A stretch of 64,000 nucleotides of DNA, from the NCBI RefSeq assembly GCF_003696345.1, contig NZ_RFLX01000019.1:1-64000 (forward strand). Direction: 5' to 3'. The translations under genes and the position numbers were made by a program. The notes below the pieces were generated by a model that saw only the letters and a list, made by a program, of their open reading frames with translations, was not told the DNA's origin and ran no database searches. The first letter of the stretch is position 1. Every line of letters starts with the position of its first letter. This DNA is from Teichococcus wenyumeiae. GTDB lineage: Bacteria > Pseudomonadota > Alphaproteobacteria > Acetobacterales > Acetobacteraceae. This document shows positions 1-8,831 of the stretch, one piece after another.

Positions 1-176
1 CCATCGGCATAGGTGGTCTTGACGTCCAGCTGGACCGCCATCTCCACGCCACCCACCAGAGCCTTGAGACCAGACCCGGCGGGCAATTCCCCCTGGGAAA
101 AAACTTGGCCGAAGGTAGTCACGCCGCTTTCCAATGTAGCGGCGCCGGCATTCTCAAGAGAGAGCGTAATTTTCAT
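1..176 (-). CDS. partial phage virion-like protein (N-terminus)
   Basis: Only the first ~58 codons are present; the gene runs off the left edge. It opens MKITLSLENAGAATLESG and continues with a beta-rich pattern (VTTFGQVFSQGELPAG, then VQLDVKTTYADG). This resembles the N-terminal beta-sandwich of virion or adhesin-like proteins in alphaproteobacterial prophages, where a 'GQVF..G.LPAG' stretch precedes a 'QVDVK..HPDG' stretch. That resemblance is from memory and not tested. No strong ribosome site is visible (GTGAGAAAT before the ATG). It suggests that phage-derived DNA continues to the left of the window. Confidence 0.5.
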   Translation of the reverse strand, partial: MKITLSLENAGAATLESGVTTFGQVFSQGELPAGSGLKALVGGVEMAVQLDVKTTYAD

Positions 177-488
177 ATTTCTCACAATAACTACGCGAGA
201 TACAGAAGGTCCAAATCAACCTAGAGCACTGCATCTCGCTGTCTTCGACTCCATCCCGAAACAAAAGATTCCAGGACGACTCGGCTAATTCCCCTCTTTC
301 ACTCCACTTCGTGGGGGTTTCGATCCCACAGATCAAATAGAATTGCAAATCTAAGTTCGAACGACATGAGGTGTGAAGCCATTATTACCCGGGGCAAAAG
401 CACAAGCTTCGCCATCGCATTGCAGCTTCGCAACAAAGCATCGCCTGCTCTGTTTGCCCCTCGATGAGACCGGCAGGAGGCATGCGGA
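177..488. other. gene-free interval
   Basis: About 310 bases between the divergent phage-like gene and ndh. It is less GC-rich than the chromosome to its right. I see no convincing gene, tRNA or terminator. A GTGGG/CCCAC inverted repeat around 311-330 superficially resembles a tRNA T-arm but has the wrong loop size. AGGAGG at 475-480 is the ribosome site for ndh. Confidence 0.5.
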
Positions 489-1793
489 ATGCAGATGAAG
501 GAGATCGTGGTCGTAGGGGGCGGCGCTGGCGGACTGCATCTGGCAACCAAGCTGGGGCGGCTGGTACGGCGCAGGGGCCTGGCCCGCATCACCCTCATCG
601 ACCGCTCTTACAGCCACGTCTGGAAGCCACTGCTGCACGAGGTCGCCGCCGGCACGCTGGACACGGGCGTGGAGCAGGTCGGATTCGTGCCGCAGGCCAG
701 CCGCAACGGCTTCCGCTACTGGCCAGGCGACATGACCGGGCTGGACCGGGCCGCCAAACGCATCCGCCTCGCCCCGCTGCTGGACCGCCAGGGGCAGGAA
801 ATCCTGCCGGAGCGGGACGTGCCGTATGATATTTTGGTCATGGTTGTGGGCAGCACCGCCAATGACTTCGGCATCCCCGGCGTGCTGGAACATGCCCGCT
901 TCATCGACAGCAGGGCGCAGGCCGAGGCTTTCAACGCGGCGTTGCGGGCCGAGGTGATCCGCTGCATTGCGGGGCCGGAGAACGCAACGCTGGACATCGC
1001 CATCGTCGGGGCCGGCGCCACGGGCGTGGAGCTTTCGGCCGAGTTGAACACGGCCCTGGACCTCGCCACCGGCTATGGCCTGCCGAACCTCCGCAAGCGC
1101 CTGCGGCTGACGCTGGTGGAAACCGCGCCGCGAATCCTGGGCGCCCTGCCGGAACGCGTCTCCGCCTCATCTCAGGCGGTGCTGGAGCGGGAGGGCGTGA
1201 CGGTGCTGACCAATGCCCAGGTTTCCGCGGTGGAGGCGGACGCACTGGTGCTGAAGGATGGCCGCCGCATCCCAGCGGTGCTGAAGGTCTGGGCCGCCGG
1301 CATCAAGGCCCCCGCCTTCCTGCGGGAGCTGGATGGGCTGGAAGTGGCGCGCAACAACCAGCTCATCGTCCGCCCAACGCTGCAGACCACCCTGGACGAT
1401 TCGATCTACGCCCTGGGCGACTGCGCCTCCATGACCCCGCCCGGCGCCGAGCGGCCGCTGCCCGCCACCGCCCAGGTGGCGCATCAGGAAGCGCCGCACC
1501 TGGCCAAGAGCCTCGCCGGGGTGCTGGAAGGGCGCGAGCCCCTGCCCTTCACCTACCGCGACCAGGGCGCCCTGGTGGCGCTGGGCCGCTACGACGCCTT
1601 TGGCAGCCTGGGCCGGCGCGGGCTGCTGGGGAAGCAGGGCGGGCTCTTCATCGAGGGCTGGTTCGCGCATCTCAGCTATGCCTCGCTCTACCGCCGCCAC
1701 CAGTTGCGGCTGTTCGGCTTCTGGCGCTCGCTGCTCTACTGGATGGCGGACCTGCTGCGCCGGGCCAGCCGCCCCGGCGTGCGGCTGGAGTGA
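489..1793 (+). CDS. ndh: type II NADH:quinone dehydrogenase (NDH-2)
   Basis: A 434-residue FAD/NAD(P)-binding disulfide-reductase-fold protein. It should oxidise NADH and reduce membrane quinone without pumping protons. Visible features are an N-terminal FAD-binding GGGAGG motif at residues ~9-14, the NDH-2-typical 'HVWKPLLHEVAAGTLD' segment at ~41-56, a second Rossmann motif (VGAGATGVELSAEL, ~173-186) for NADH, and an 'ALGDCA' FAD contact near 310. The C-terminus (YRRHQLRLFGFWRSLLYW) looks like the amphipathic helix that docks NDH-2 on the inner membrane. The start is set by AGGAGG 8 bases upstream; the ATG at 482 is in another frame. It is a single gene, with a peptide-binding protein starting 71 bp downstream. 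Confidence 0.9.
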   Translation: MQMKEIVVVGGGAGGLHLATKLGRLVRRRGLARITLIDRSYSHVWKPLLHEVAAGTLDTGVEQVGFVPQASRNGFRYWPGDMTGLDRAAKRIRLAPLLDRQGQEILPERDVPYDILVMVVGSTANDFGIPGVLEHARFIDSRAQAEAFNAALRAEVIRCIAGPENATLDIAIVGAGATGVELSAELNTALDLATGYGLPNLRKRLRLTLVETAPRILGALPERVSASSQAVLEREGVTVLTNAQVSAVEADALVLKDGRRIPAVLKVWAAGIKAPAFLRELDGLEVARNNQLIVRPTLQTTLDDSIYALGDCASMTPPGAERPLPATAQVAHQEAPHLAKSLAGVLEGREPLPFTYRDQGALVALGRYDAFGSLGRRGLLGKQGGLFIEGWFAHLSYASLYRRHQLRLFGFWRSLLYWMADLLRRASRPGVRLE

Positions 1794-1864
1794 CCCGCCG
1801 GCGGCTTCCACATTGGCACCAATCCGTCTAGCGTGACCGCCTCCCGCTGCGAGGCTCCGCCCCC

Positions 1865-3442
1865 ATGCGCCTTCCCGCCCTGCTGCTCGCCGGCCTGCTG
1901 GCCAGCACCGCGCTGACATCCGCCCGCGCCCAGCCGCGCGAGGAAGCGCGGGTGGGGCTGCAGACCGAGACGTCCTCCATCGACCCGCATTTCGCGCTGG
2001 TCGGTGCCAACCAGACGGTGGCGCAACATCTCTTCGACCCCATGCTGGGCTCCGACCGCAACCTGCGCCCGGTGCCCGGCCTGACCAGCTTCACCAACCC
2101 CGAGCCGGATCTCTGGGAATTCCGGGTGCGGGAGGGCGCGCGCTTCCAGGACGGCACGCCCGTCACGGCGCGGGACATCCTCTTCTCCCTGCAACGCATG
2201 CCCAAGGTGCCGAACAGCCCGGCACCCTTCATCCGCATGGCCGGCGCGGTGGTGGAGATGCAGGTGGTGGACGACAGCACCATCCGGCTGCGCTCGCGTG
2301 GGCCGGACCCCTCCGTCATCCTGAATGCCATGACGGCCTATGTGGTGCCGGAGCATGTGGCGAAGGACGCCACCACCGCCGATTTCAACGCCGGCCGCGC
2401 CGCCATCGGCTCCGGCCCCTGGCGCTTCCGCGAATGGCAGCCGGGCAGCCGCATCGCCCTGGAGCGCAACGACGATTACTGGGGCGAGAAGCCGGCCTTC
2501 GCCCGCGCCAGCCTGCGCCCGGTGGCCAATGACGCCGCGCGGCTGGCGGCGCTGCTGGCCGGGGACCTGGACCTGATCGACGCGGTGCCGCCGGGCGAGA
2601 TCGTGCGGCTGCGCGGCAACAAGGCGGTGGGCATCTCCTCCGCCTCCTCCTCCCGCATGATCTATCTGGCGCTGGACCAGTCCGGCGACAGCACGCCCTT
2701 TGTCACTGGCAAGGATGGCAAGCCACTGCCACAGAACCCGCTGCGCGACGCGCGGGTGCGCCGGGCGCTGTCCATGGGCATCAACCGGCAGGCGATCGTG
2801 GAGCGCGTGCTCTCCGGCGCTTCCCGCCCCGCCGGGCAATTGGCGGTGGAAGGGCAGATCGGCTATGCGCCGGACCTCGCCGCGCCCGCCTTTGATGCCG
2901 AGGCCGCGAAGCGCCTGCTGGCCGAGGCCGGCTATCCGGACGGATTCCGCATCACGCTGCACTCGCCCAACAACCGCTACATCGAGGATGACAAGACATC
3001 CCAGGCCGTGGCGCAGTTCTGGACGCGCATCGGCATCGAGACACGGGTGGAGGTGATGCCCTCAAACGTCTTCTTCACCCGTGCCGGCAAGCGGGAATTC
3101 TCCGCCTTTCTGATCGGCTTCGGCCATACCACGGGCGATTCCTGGCTTGGGCTGTCCCAGGTGCTGCACAGCTTCGATCAGGCGAAGGGCCTGGGTGGCC
3201 TCAATCGCGGCCGCTATTCCAGTCCGCGCTTCGACAGGATGATCGACGAGGCCCGCACCGTGGCAGACCTCGACCAGCGCGGCGCCCTGCTGCGGCAGGC
3301 GCAGGAGGTCGCCTTCCGGGAGGAAGCCGGCATCATCCCGCTGCACGTGCCCAACAACACCTGGGCGCATCGCGCCGGCCTGTCCTACGAGGCCGGGCTG
3401 GATGAGAACACGCTGACGCAGCATCTTCGCCTCGCGCCATGA
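1865..3442 (+). CDS. ABC transporter substrate-binding protein, peptide/Ni family 5
   Basis: A 525-residue periplasmic solute-binding protein of SBP family 5 (DppA/OppA-like). It has a signal peptide (LPALLLAGLLASTALTSARA, cleavage after ~residue 22) and then the family hallmarks 'SIDPHF', 'LFDPMLGSDRNLRPVPGL' and 'GARFQDGTPVTARDILFSLQR'. No permease or ATPase genes are adjacent, so it is an orphan binding protein whose ligand cannot be read from context. Its stop codon overlaps the next start (ATGA at 3439), so it is translationally coupled to a GNAT acetyltransferase and then a CocE hydrolase. The trio may handle an imported acylated or peptide-like compound (inference). Confidence 0.88.
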   Translation: MRLPALLLAGLLASTALTSARAQPREEARVGLQTETSSIDPHFALVGANQTVAQHLFDPMLGSDRNLRPVPGLTSFTNPEPDLWEFRVREGARFQDGTPVTARDILFSLQRMPKVPNSPAPFIRMAGAVVEMQVVDDSTIRLRSRGPDPSVILNAMTAYVVPEHVAKDATTADFNAGRAAIGSGPWRFREWQPGSRIALERNDDYWGEKPAFARASLRPVANDAARLAALLAGDLDLIDAVPPGEIVRLRGNKAVGISSASSSRMIYLALDQSGDSTPFVTGKDGKPLPQNPLRDARVRRALSMGINRQAIVERVLSGASRPAGQLAVEGQIGYAPDLAAPAFDAEAAKRLLAEAGYPDGFRITLHSPNNRYIEDDKTSQAVAQFWTRIGIETRVEVMPSNVFFTRAGKREFSAFLIGFGHTTGDSWLGLSQVLHSFDQAKGLGGLNRGRYSSPRFDRMIDEARTVADLDQRGALLRQAQEVAFREEAGIIPLHVPNNTWAHRAGLSYEAGLDENTLTQHLRLAP

Positions 3443-3963
3443 GCGAGCCGGCGATCCGCCTGCTATCGCCTACCGATGCCGCCGAATTCCGCAGGATCCG
3501 CCTGGAGGCTTTGCTGCGGCACCCCGAGGCCTTCGGCGCCAGCCATGCTGAGATGGTGCAGCGCGACGAAGCCTGTTTCGCCGCCATGCTGGCTGACAAC
3601 ACCATCTTCGGCGCGGAACTGGACGGCCGGCTGGTCGGCACCGCCGCCTTCTCTCTCCAACAGGGGGAAAAGGCGCGGCACAAGGCCGTCATGTGGGCCG
3701 TCTATGTCGAGGAGAGCCAGCGCGGGCAGCACCTGGGAGAGCGCCTGGTACAGGCGGTGATCGACCATGCCCGCCGCCATGCGCGCGTGCTGCAATGCGC
3801 CGTGGCGACGGAGAACCATCATGCCCGCAACATCTATCTCAGCCTCGGCTTCCGCCACTACGGCATTGAACGCCGCGCGCTGCGGGTCGGCGGCCGCTTT
3901 CTGGATGAGGACCTGCTGGACATCATGATCGACGACGCCGAAACCACGAAGGCCGCGCCATGA
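3439..3963 (+). CDS. GNAT family N-acetyltransferase
   Basis: A 174-residue protein with the GNAT fold. It has a beta4-region 'HKAVMWAVYVEESQRGQHLGERLVQAVID' with the acetyl-CoA pyrophosphate-binding R-G-x-x-L-G pattern at ~96-101, followed by 'ARNIYLSLGFRHYGIERRAL', the usual end of the domain. The substrate is unknown. It starts within the stop of the upstream binding protein (ATGA) and its own stop overlaps the CocE start (ATGA at 3960), so it is the middle gene of a coupled three-gene operon. Confidence 0.87.
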   Translation: MSEPAIRLLSPTDAAEFRRIRLEALLRHPEAFGASHAEMVQRDEACFAAMLADNTIFGAELDGRLVGTAAFSLQQGEKARHKAVMWAVYVEESQRGQHLGERLVQAVIDHARRHARVLQCAVATENHHARNIYLSLGFRHYGIERRALRVGGRFLDEDLLDIMIDDAETTKAAP

Positions 3964-5774
3964 ACCGCACCGAATACATGGTCCCTTGCCGCGATGGCGT
4001 ACGGCTGGCCACCGATGTCTATCTGCCGGAAGGCGAAGGCCCCTTCCCCGTCATCCTGGAACGCACGCCCTACGGCAAGCGGGAGGCCTCACGCTCCGAA
4101 CGCACGGCCGCCGACCCGCAGCCGGCGAAGCGCGAGACCGTCGCGGCATACTTCACCGCGCATGGCTATGCCGTGGTCTATCAGGATTGCCGCGGCCGCT
4201 GGGGCAGCGAGGGCGAATTCGTGAAGTACCTCGCGGATGGCGAGGACGGCTACGACTGCTGCGCCTGGATCGTGGCGCAGCCCTGGTGCGACGGCGGCAT
4301 CGGCACCATGGGGCTGAGCTATGCCGCGCATACCCAGGCCAGCCTGGGTTGCCTCAACCCGCCGGGCCTGAAGGCGCAGGTGCTGGATTCCGGCGGCTTT
4401 TCCGATGCCTGGCAGGGCGGTATCCGGCGCGGCGGCGCCTTCGAGCTGAAGCAGGCCACCTGGGCCTTCAACCAGGGCCGGCTGGCGCCGGAAACCGTGG
4501 CCGACCCCATCCGCGCCGCCGCCTTCGCGGGGGAGGACCTGCATGCCTGGTTCGCCCGCTGGCCCTGGAAGCCCGGCCATTCCCCCGTGCGCCACGCGCC
4601 GGATTACGAGGACTACCTGTTCGAGCAATGGACCGAGGGCGCCTTTGGACCCTTCTGGCAGAAGCTGGGGATCTACGCGAAGGGCTGGCACGACCGCTAT
4701 GCCGATGTGCCGATGGTCCACATGTCCTCCTGGTACGATCCCTATCCGCGCACGGCGGTGGAGAATTACACCGGGCTGCGCGATGCCGGGCGCGGGCGGC
4801 CTTCGCTGATCCTCGGCCCCTGGACGCATGGCAACCGCAGCCAGACCGATTTCGGCGAAGTGGATTTCGGCCCGGATGCGACGGTGGATTCCTGGGCCGG
4901 CGACTGGCGCGCCTTCCGCCTGCGCTTCTTCGACCGCTGGCTGCGTGGGGTCGAGAACGGCGCCGAGGATGACCCACGCGTGCGCGTCTTCGTCATGGGC
5001 GGTGGCTCCGGCCGCCGCAATGCCGCCGGCAAGCTGGAACATGGTGGCCACTGGCGCACGGCACCGGATTGGCCACTGCCCGGCACCCGCTTCCAGGATT
5101 TCCACCTGCATGGCGACGGCGCGCTGCGGCAGGCCACGCCACCGGCCGATGCGGTGCCGATCTCCTGGCTCTCCGACCCCGCGCATCCGGTGCCGACGGT
5201 GGGTGGCGCTATCACCTCCATGGAACCGCTGATCTCCGGCGGCCCCTATGACCAGCGGGAGCGCGAAGGCATGTTCGCCCATGCCGCGCCCTATCTGCCC
5301 CTGGCTTCCCGTCCCGATGTGGTGGTCTTCCAGACCGAACCGCTGGCGGAGGATGTCACCGTCATCGGCCCGGTGGTGGCGCATCTCTGGGTGGCCAGTG
5401 ACGCGCCGGATACCGACATCACCGCCAAGCTGGTGGATGTCTATCCGCCCAGCACGGATGACCCGCATGGCTTCGTGATGAATGTCACCGAAGGCATCCT
5501 GCGCCTGCGCTACCGCGACGACCCGTCGCGCCCGAAGCTGCTGGAACCCGGCGTGCCGGTGCGGGTGACGGTGGAGCTGTTCCCCACCGCCAACCTCTTC
5601 AAGGCCGGCCACCGCCTCCGGCTGGACATCGCTTCCTCCGAATTTCCGCATTACGACATCAACCCGCAGACCGGGGAGCCCGAGGGCGCCTGGCGGCGGA
5701 TGCGGGTGGCGGAGAACACGGTCTTCGTGGATGCGGCGCGGCCTTCGCGGCTGGTGCTGCCGCTGGCCGGTTAA
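3960..5774 (+). CDS. CocE/NonD family hydrolase
   Basis: A 604-residue serine hydrolase of the X-Pro dipeptidyl-peptidase S15/CocE family (esterase, acylase or peptidase activity). The N-terminal alpha/beta-hydrolase domain has the oxyanion-side 'ERTPYGK' at ~34-40, 'VYQDCRGRWGSEGEF' at ~73-87 and the nucleophile elbow G-L-S-Y with Ser ~120. The C-terminal jelly-roll domain typical of CocE (VIGPVVAHLWVASDAPDTDITAKLVDV) is complete. There is no signal peptide, so it is probably cytoplasmic. It is the last gene of the operon. Substrate unknown. Confidence 0.9.
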   Translation: MNRTEYMVPCRDGVRLATDVYLPEGEGPFPVILERTPYGKREASRSERTAADPQPAKRETVAAYFTAHGYAVVYQDCRGRWGSEGEFVKYLADGEDGYDCCAWIVAQPWCDGGIGTMGLSYAAHTQASLGCLNPPGLKAQVLDSGGFSDAWQGGIRRGGAFELKQATWAFNQGRLAPETVADPIRAAAFAGEDLHAWFARWPWKPGHSPVRHAPDYEDYLFEQWTEGAFGPFWQKLGIYAKGWHDRYADVPMVHMSSWYDPYPRTAVENYTGLRDAGRGRPSLILGPWTHGNRSQTDFGEVDFGPDATVDSWAGDWRAFRLRFFDRWLRGVENGAEDDPRVRVFVMGGGSGRRNAAGKLEHGGHWRTAPDWPLPGTRFQDFHLHGDGALRQATPPADAVPISWLSDPAHPVPTVGGAITSMEPLISGGPYDQREREGMFAHAAPYLPLASRPDVVVFQTEPLAEDVTVIGPVVAHLWVASDAPDTDITAKLVDVYPPSTDDPHGFVMNVTEGILRLRYRDDPSRPKLLEPGVPVRVTVELFPTANLFKAGHRLRLDIASSEFPHYDINPQTGEPEGAWRRMRVAENTVFVDAARPSRLVLPLAG

Positions 5775-5815
5775 GGCGGTAAGACTTCGGTCCCACAGCA
5801 TCGGAACAGCCAGAC

Positions 5816-6658
5816 ATGCCGGATTTCGCCTTTCAGCAGGTGGATGTCTTTTCCTCCCGCCCCCTCAAGGGCAATCCGGTCGCGGTGGTGATCGGCGCCG
5901 ATGGGCTGTCGGACGCCCAGATGGCTGCCTTCGCCAACTGGACCAACCTGAGCGAAACCACCTTCCTGCTGCGGCCGACCTCGCCAGAGGCCGATTACCG
6001 CCTGCGCATCTTCACGCCACAGAGCGAGCTGCCCTTCGCCGGCCACCCGACGCTCGGCAGTTGCCACGCCTGGCTGGCAGCCGGCGGCACGCCGCGTAGC
6101 GAGGAAATCGTGCAGGAATGCGCCGTCGGGCTGGTGCGCCTGCGGCGGGATGGCAGCCGCCTCGCTTTCCAGGCACCGCCGCTGCGCCGCTCCGGCCCGG
6201 TGGAACCGGCCCTGGTGGCGCGCATCGCCAGCGGCATCGGCGTGGCGCCGGAGCGGATCACGGCCTCCAACTGGGTGGATAACGGGCCCGGCTGGGTGGC
6301 GGTGATGCTGGGCTCGCGCGCCGAGGTGCTGGCGCTGCGGCCGGACTACCCGGCGCTGTCCGGCCTTCAGCTTGGCGTGGTGGCACCCTGGAACGCGGCC
6401 CAGGATGGCACCGGCGCGCAGTTCGAGGTGCGCGCCTTCTGCCCCGAGCTGGGCGTGCCGGAAGATCCCGTGACCGGCAGCCTCAATGCCGGGCTGGCGC
6501 AGTGGATGATTGGCAGCGGCCTTGCGCCCGCCTCTTACGTCGCCAGCCAGGGCACCGCGCTGGGGCGGGAGGGCCGCGTCCATGTCGAGCAGCGCGGCGA
6601 CGGGATCTGGGTGGGTGGCGAGGCCGTCACCTGCATCGCCGGCCGCGTCACCCTCTGA
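5816..6658 (+). CDS. PhzF family isomerase/epimerase-like protein
   Basis: A 280-residue protein of the PhzF/YddE fold (duplicated diaminopimelate-epimerase-like domains). The catalytic-Glu region 'NLSETTFLL' is at ~43-51, followed by 'RIFTPQSELPFAGHPTLG' (~64-81) and the second-half signature 'PEDPVTGSLNAGLAQW' (~217-232), all family hallmarks. No phenazine genes are present, so the physiological isomerisation is unknown. It ends 3 bp from the stop of convergent purU. Confidence 0.9.
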   Translation: MPDFAFQQVDVFSSRPLKGNPVAVVIGADGLSDAQMAAFANWTNLSETTFLLRPTSPEADYRLRIFTPQSELPFAGHPTLGSCHAWLAAGGTPRSEEIVQECAVGLVRLRRDGSRLAFQAPPLRRSGPVEPALVARIASGIGVAPERITASNWVDNGPGWVAVMLGSRAEVLALRPDYPALSGLQLGVVAPWNAAQDGTGAQFEVRAFCPELGVPEDPVTGSLNAGLAQWMIGSGLAPASYVASQGTALGREGRVHVEQRGDGIWVGGEAVTCIAGRVTL

Positions 6659-6661
6659 GGT

Positions 6662-7525
6662 TCAGAACACCACGGTCTTGTTGCCGTTCAGGATGACGCG
6701 GTCATCCAGGAACAGGCCGATGGCCCGCGCCAGCACGCGCCGCTCGATGTCGCGGCCCTTGCGGATCAGGTCGTCGGGCGTGTCGGCATGGGTGATGCGC
6801 TCCACGTCCTGCTCGATGATCGGGCCTTCATCGAGGTCGGCGGTGACGAAATGCGCCGTGGCGCCGATCAGCTTCACGCCGCGCGCATGCGCCTGGTGAT
6901 AGGGACGCGCGCCCTTGAAGCCCGGCAGGAAGGAATGGTGGATGTTGATGCAGCGGCCCGGCAACTTGGCCGCCAGCCCATCTGACAGCACCTGCATGTA
7001 GCGCGCCAGCACCATCAGGTCGGCGCCGCTCTGCTGGAACAGGCGCCACATCTCGGCCTCCTGCTCCATCTTGGTGGCGCGCGTCACCGGCAGGTGGTGG
7101 AAGGGGATGTCGTCGAAATCGAGATGCGCGTAGGTCTCGCGCGGGTGGTTGGCGATGATGCCGGCGATCTCCATCGGCATCTCGCCGGTGCGCCAGCGAT
7201 AGAGCAGGTCCGCCAGGCAATGGTCGAACTTGGAGACCAGCAGCATGACGCGCCGCTTCACCGCGCGGTCCCGCAGAGTCCAGCCCATGCCGAAGCGCTC
7301 CGCCACGGCGCCGATCGCCTCGCGCAGCGCCTCTTCCGTCGTGGCGGGCACCATGTCGAAGACCACGCGCATGAAGAAGCGGTTGGTCGCGGCATCGTCG
7401 AACTGCTGCGCCTCGCGGATATCGCCGCCGGCCTCGAACAGCGCGCCGGCCACGGCGGCGACGATGCCGGGGCGGTTGGCGCAGTTCAGGGTCAGGACAT
7501 AGGAGGCGTGCAGGGCTTCGGTCAT
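6662..7525 (-). CDS. purU: formyltetrahydrofolate deformylase
   Basis: A 287-residue PurU, hydrolysing 10-formyl-THF to THF and formate and so balancing the one-carbon pool for purine synthesis. The N-terminal ACT domain ([21 protein letters not shown], ~8-28) is followed by a formyltransferase-type catalytic domain with '[19 protein letters not shown]' and '[18 protein letters not shown]', containing the conserved Asn-His-Asp set. A longer reading frame runs 76 codons upstream, but the ATG at 7525 gives the family length and begins just before the ACT domain. Convergent with the PhzF gene. Confidence 0.93.
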   Translation of the reverse strand: MTEALHASYVLTLNCANRPGIVAAVAGALFEAGGDIREAQQFDDAATNRFFMRVVFDMVPATTEEALREAIGAVAERFGMGWTLRDRAVKRRVMLLVSKFDHCLADLLYRWRTGEMPMEIAGIIANHPRETYAHLDFDDIPFHHLPVTRATKMEQEAEMWRLFQQSGADLMVLARYMQVLSDGLAAKLPGRCINIHHSFLPGFKGARPYHQAHARGVKLIGATAHFVTADLDEGPIIEQDVERITHADTPDDLIRKGRDIERRVLARAIGLFLDDRVILNGNKTVVF

Positions 7526-7625
7526 CTCGCGTCTCGGCTCACTTGGCCGCCGGGGGTAGGCCCTGGCGGCAGCCATGCCAAGGCGCCAAATTCCGTAATC
7601 TGGTATTCCGGGGCATAAGGAGCCG

Positions 7626-8831
7626 GTGCAAACCGAACCTTCCTTCGCCGCCGTGCTCGGCGCCGGCCCCGCCGGGCTGATGGCGGCCGAGACCATCGCC
7701 GCCGCCGGCCACCCCGTGCGCGTCTTCGACCGCATGCCCTCCCCCGCCCGCAAGTTCCTGATGGCCGGGCGCGGCGGGCTGAACCTGACGCATTCCGAGC
7801 CGCTGGACGCCTTCCTGGCGCGCTATGCCGAGGCAGCCCCCCGGCTCGCCCCCGCCATCCGCGCCTTTCCGCCCGAGGCGCTGATCGCCTGGGCGGAGGA
7901 ACTGGGGCAGGAGATGTTCACCGGCTCCTCCGGCCGGGTGTTTCCCCGCGCGCTGAAGGCCTCGCCGCTGCTGCGCGCCTGGCTGGCGCGGCTGGCCACT
8001 CAGGGCGTGACACTGCTGCCCCAGCATGAATGGCGGGGCTTCACCCCGGATGGCGCGCTGCGCCTGGGCACGCCGGGTGGCGAGGTGGCGCTGCGCCCGG
8101 CGGCGACGGTGCTGGCGCTGGGCGGTGCCTCCTGGCCGCGCCTCGGCGCCGATGGAAGCTGGGCGGGATTTCTGCCGGGGGTCGCGGTGGCGCCCTTCCG
8201 CCCATCCAACATGGGCTTCCGCATCCACTGGTCGGCGGTGTTCCGGGAGAAGTTCGAGGGCACGCCTCTCAAGCGCATCGCCCTGTCCTTCGCGGGACGC
8301 ACGGTGCGGGGGGAAGCGGTGGTGACGGCGCGTGGCATCGAGGGCGGCGCGGTCTATGCCCTCTCGGCGCCGTTGCGGGAGGCCATCGCGCGCGATGGTG
8401 CCGCCACGCTGCTGCTGGACCTGCGGCCGGACCTGGATGCCACGACCCTGGCGCGGAAGCTGGACGAGCCCCGGCGGGGGCAGTCGCTCTCCACCTTTCT
8501 GCGGAAGGCGGCGGCCCTGCCGCCGGTGGCCATCGGGCTGGTGCAGGAGGCGCTGCATGCCGGCGCCACCGCCCCGCTTTCCGAACTGGTCAAAGCCCTG
8601 CCCCTGCGGCTGGAGGCGCCGGAGGGGCTGGAGCGCGCCATCTCCTCCGCCGGCGGCATCCGGCTGGAGGAGGTGGACGAGCAGTTCATGCTGCGCGCCC
8701 ACCCTGGCCTCTTCGCCGCCGGCGAGATGCTGGACTGGGAGGCCCCCACCGGCGGCTATCTGCTGCAGGCCTGCTTCGCCACCGGCCGCGCCGCCGGTCT
8801 GGGCGTGGCGCGGTGGCTCGCGGGGCGCTGA
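7626..8831 (+). CDS. HI0933-like flavoprotein (TIGR03862 type)
   Basis: A 401-residue FAD-dependent oxidoreductase of the HI0933/YhiN family. The FAD-binding '[19 protein letters not shown]' is at ~11-29, followed by '[11 protein letters not shown]' (~51-61), a family signature. The C-terminal '[28 protein letters not shown]' is the second FAD contact. The start is GTG, supported by AAGGAG five bases upstream, and the upstream region has no alternative. The biochemical role of this family is poorly defined. It ends immediately before the convergent mechanosensitive channel gene. Confidence 0.85.
   Translation: MQTEPSFAAVLGAGPAGLMAAETIAAAGHPVRVFDRMPSPARKFLMAGRGGLNLTHSEPLDAFLARYAEAAPRLAPAIRAFPPEALIAWAEELGQEMFTGSSGRVFPRALKASPLLRAWLARLATQGVTLLPQHEWRGFTPDGALRLGTPGGEVALRPAATVLALGGASWPRLGADGSWAGFLPGVAVAPFRPSNMGFRIHWSAVFREKFEGTPLKRIALSFAGRTVRGEAVVTARGIEGGAVYALSAPLREAIARDGAATLLLDLRPDLDATTLARKLDEPRRGQSLSTFLRKAAALPPVAIGLVQEALHAGATAPLSELVKALPLRLEAPEGLERAISSAGGIRLEEVDEQFMLRAHPGLFAAGEMLDWEAPTGGYLLQACFATGRAAGLGVARWLAGR

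Noticed and set aside
308-335. GTGGG...TTTCGAT...CCCAC resembling a tRNA T-arm
   Set aside because: The loop is nine bases and no acceptor or CCA follows, so it is not a tRNA end.
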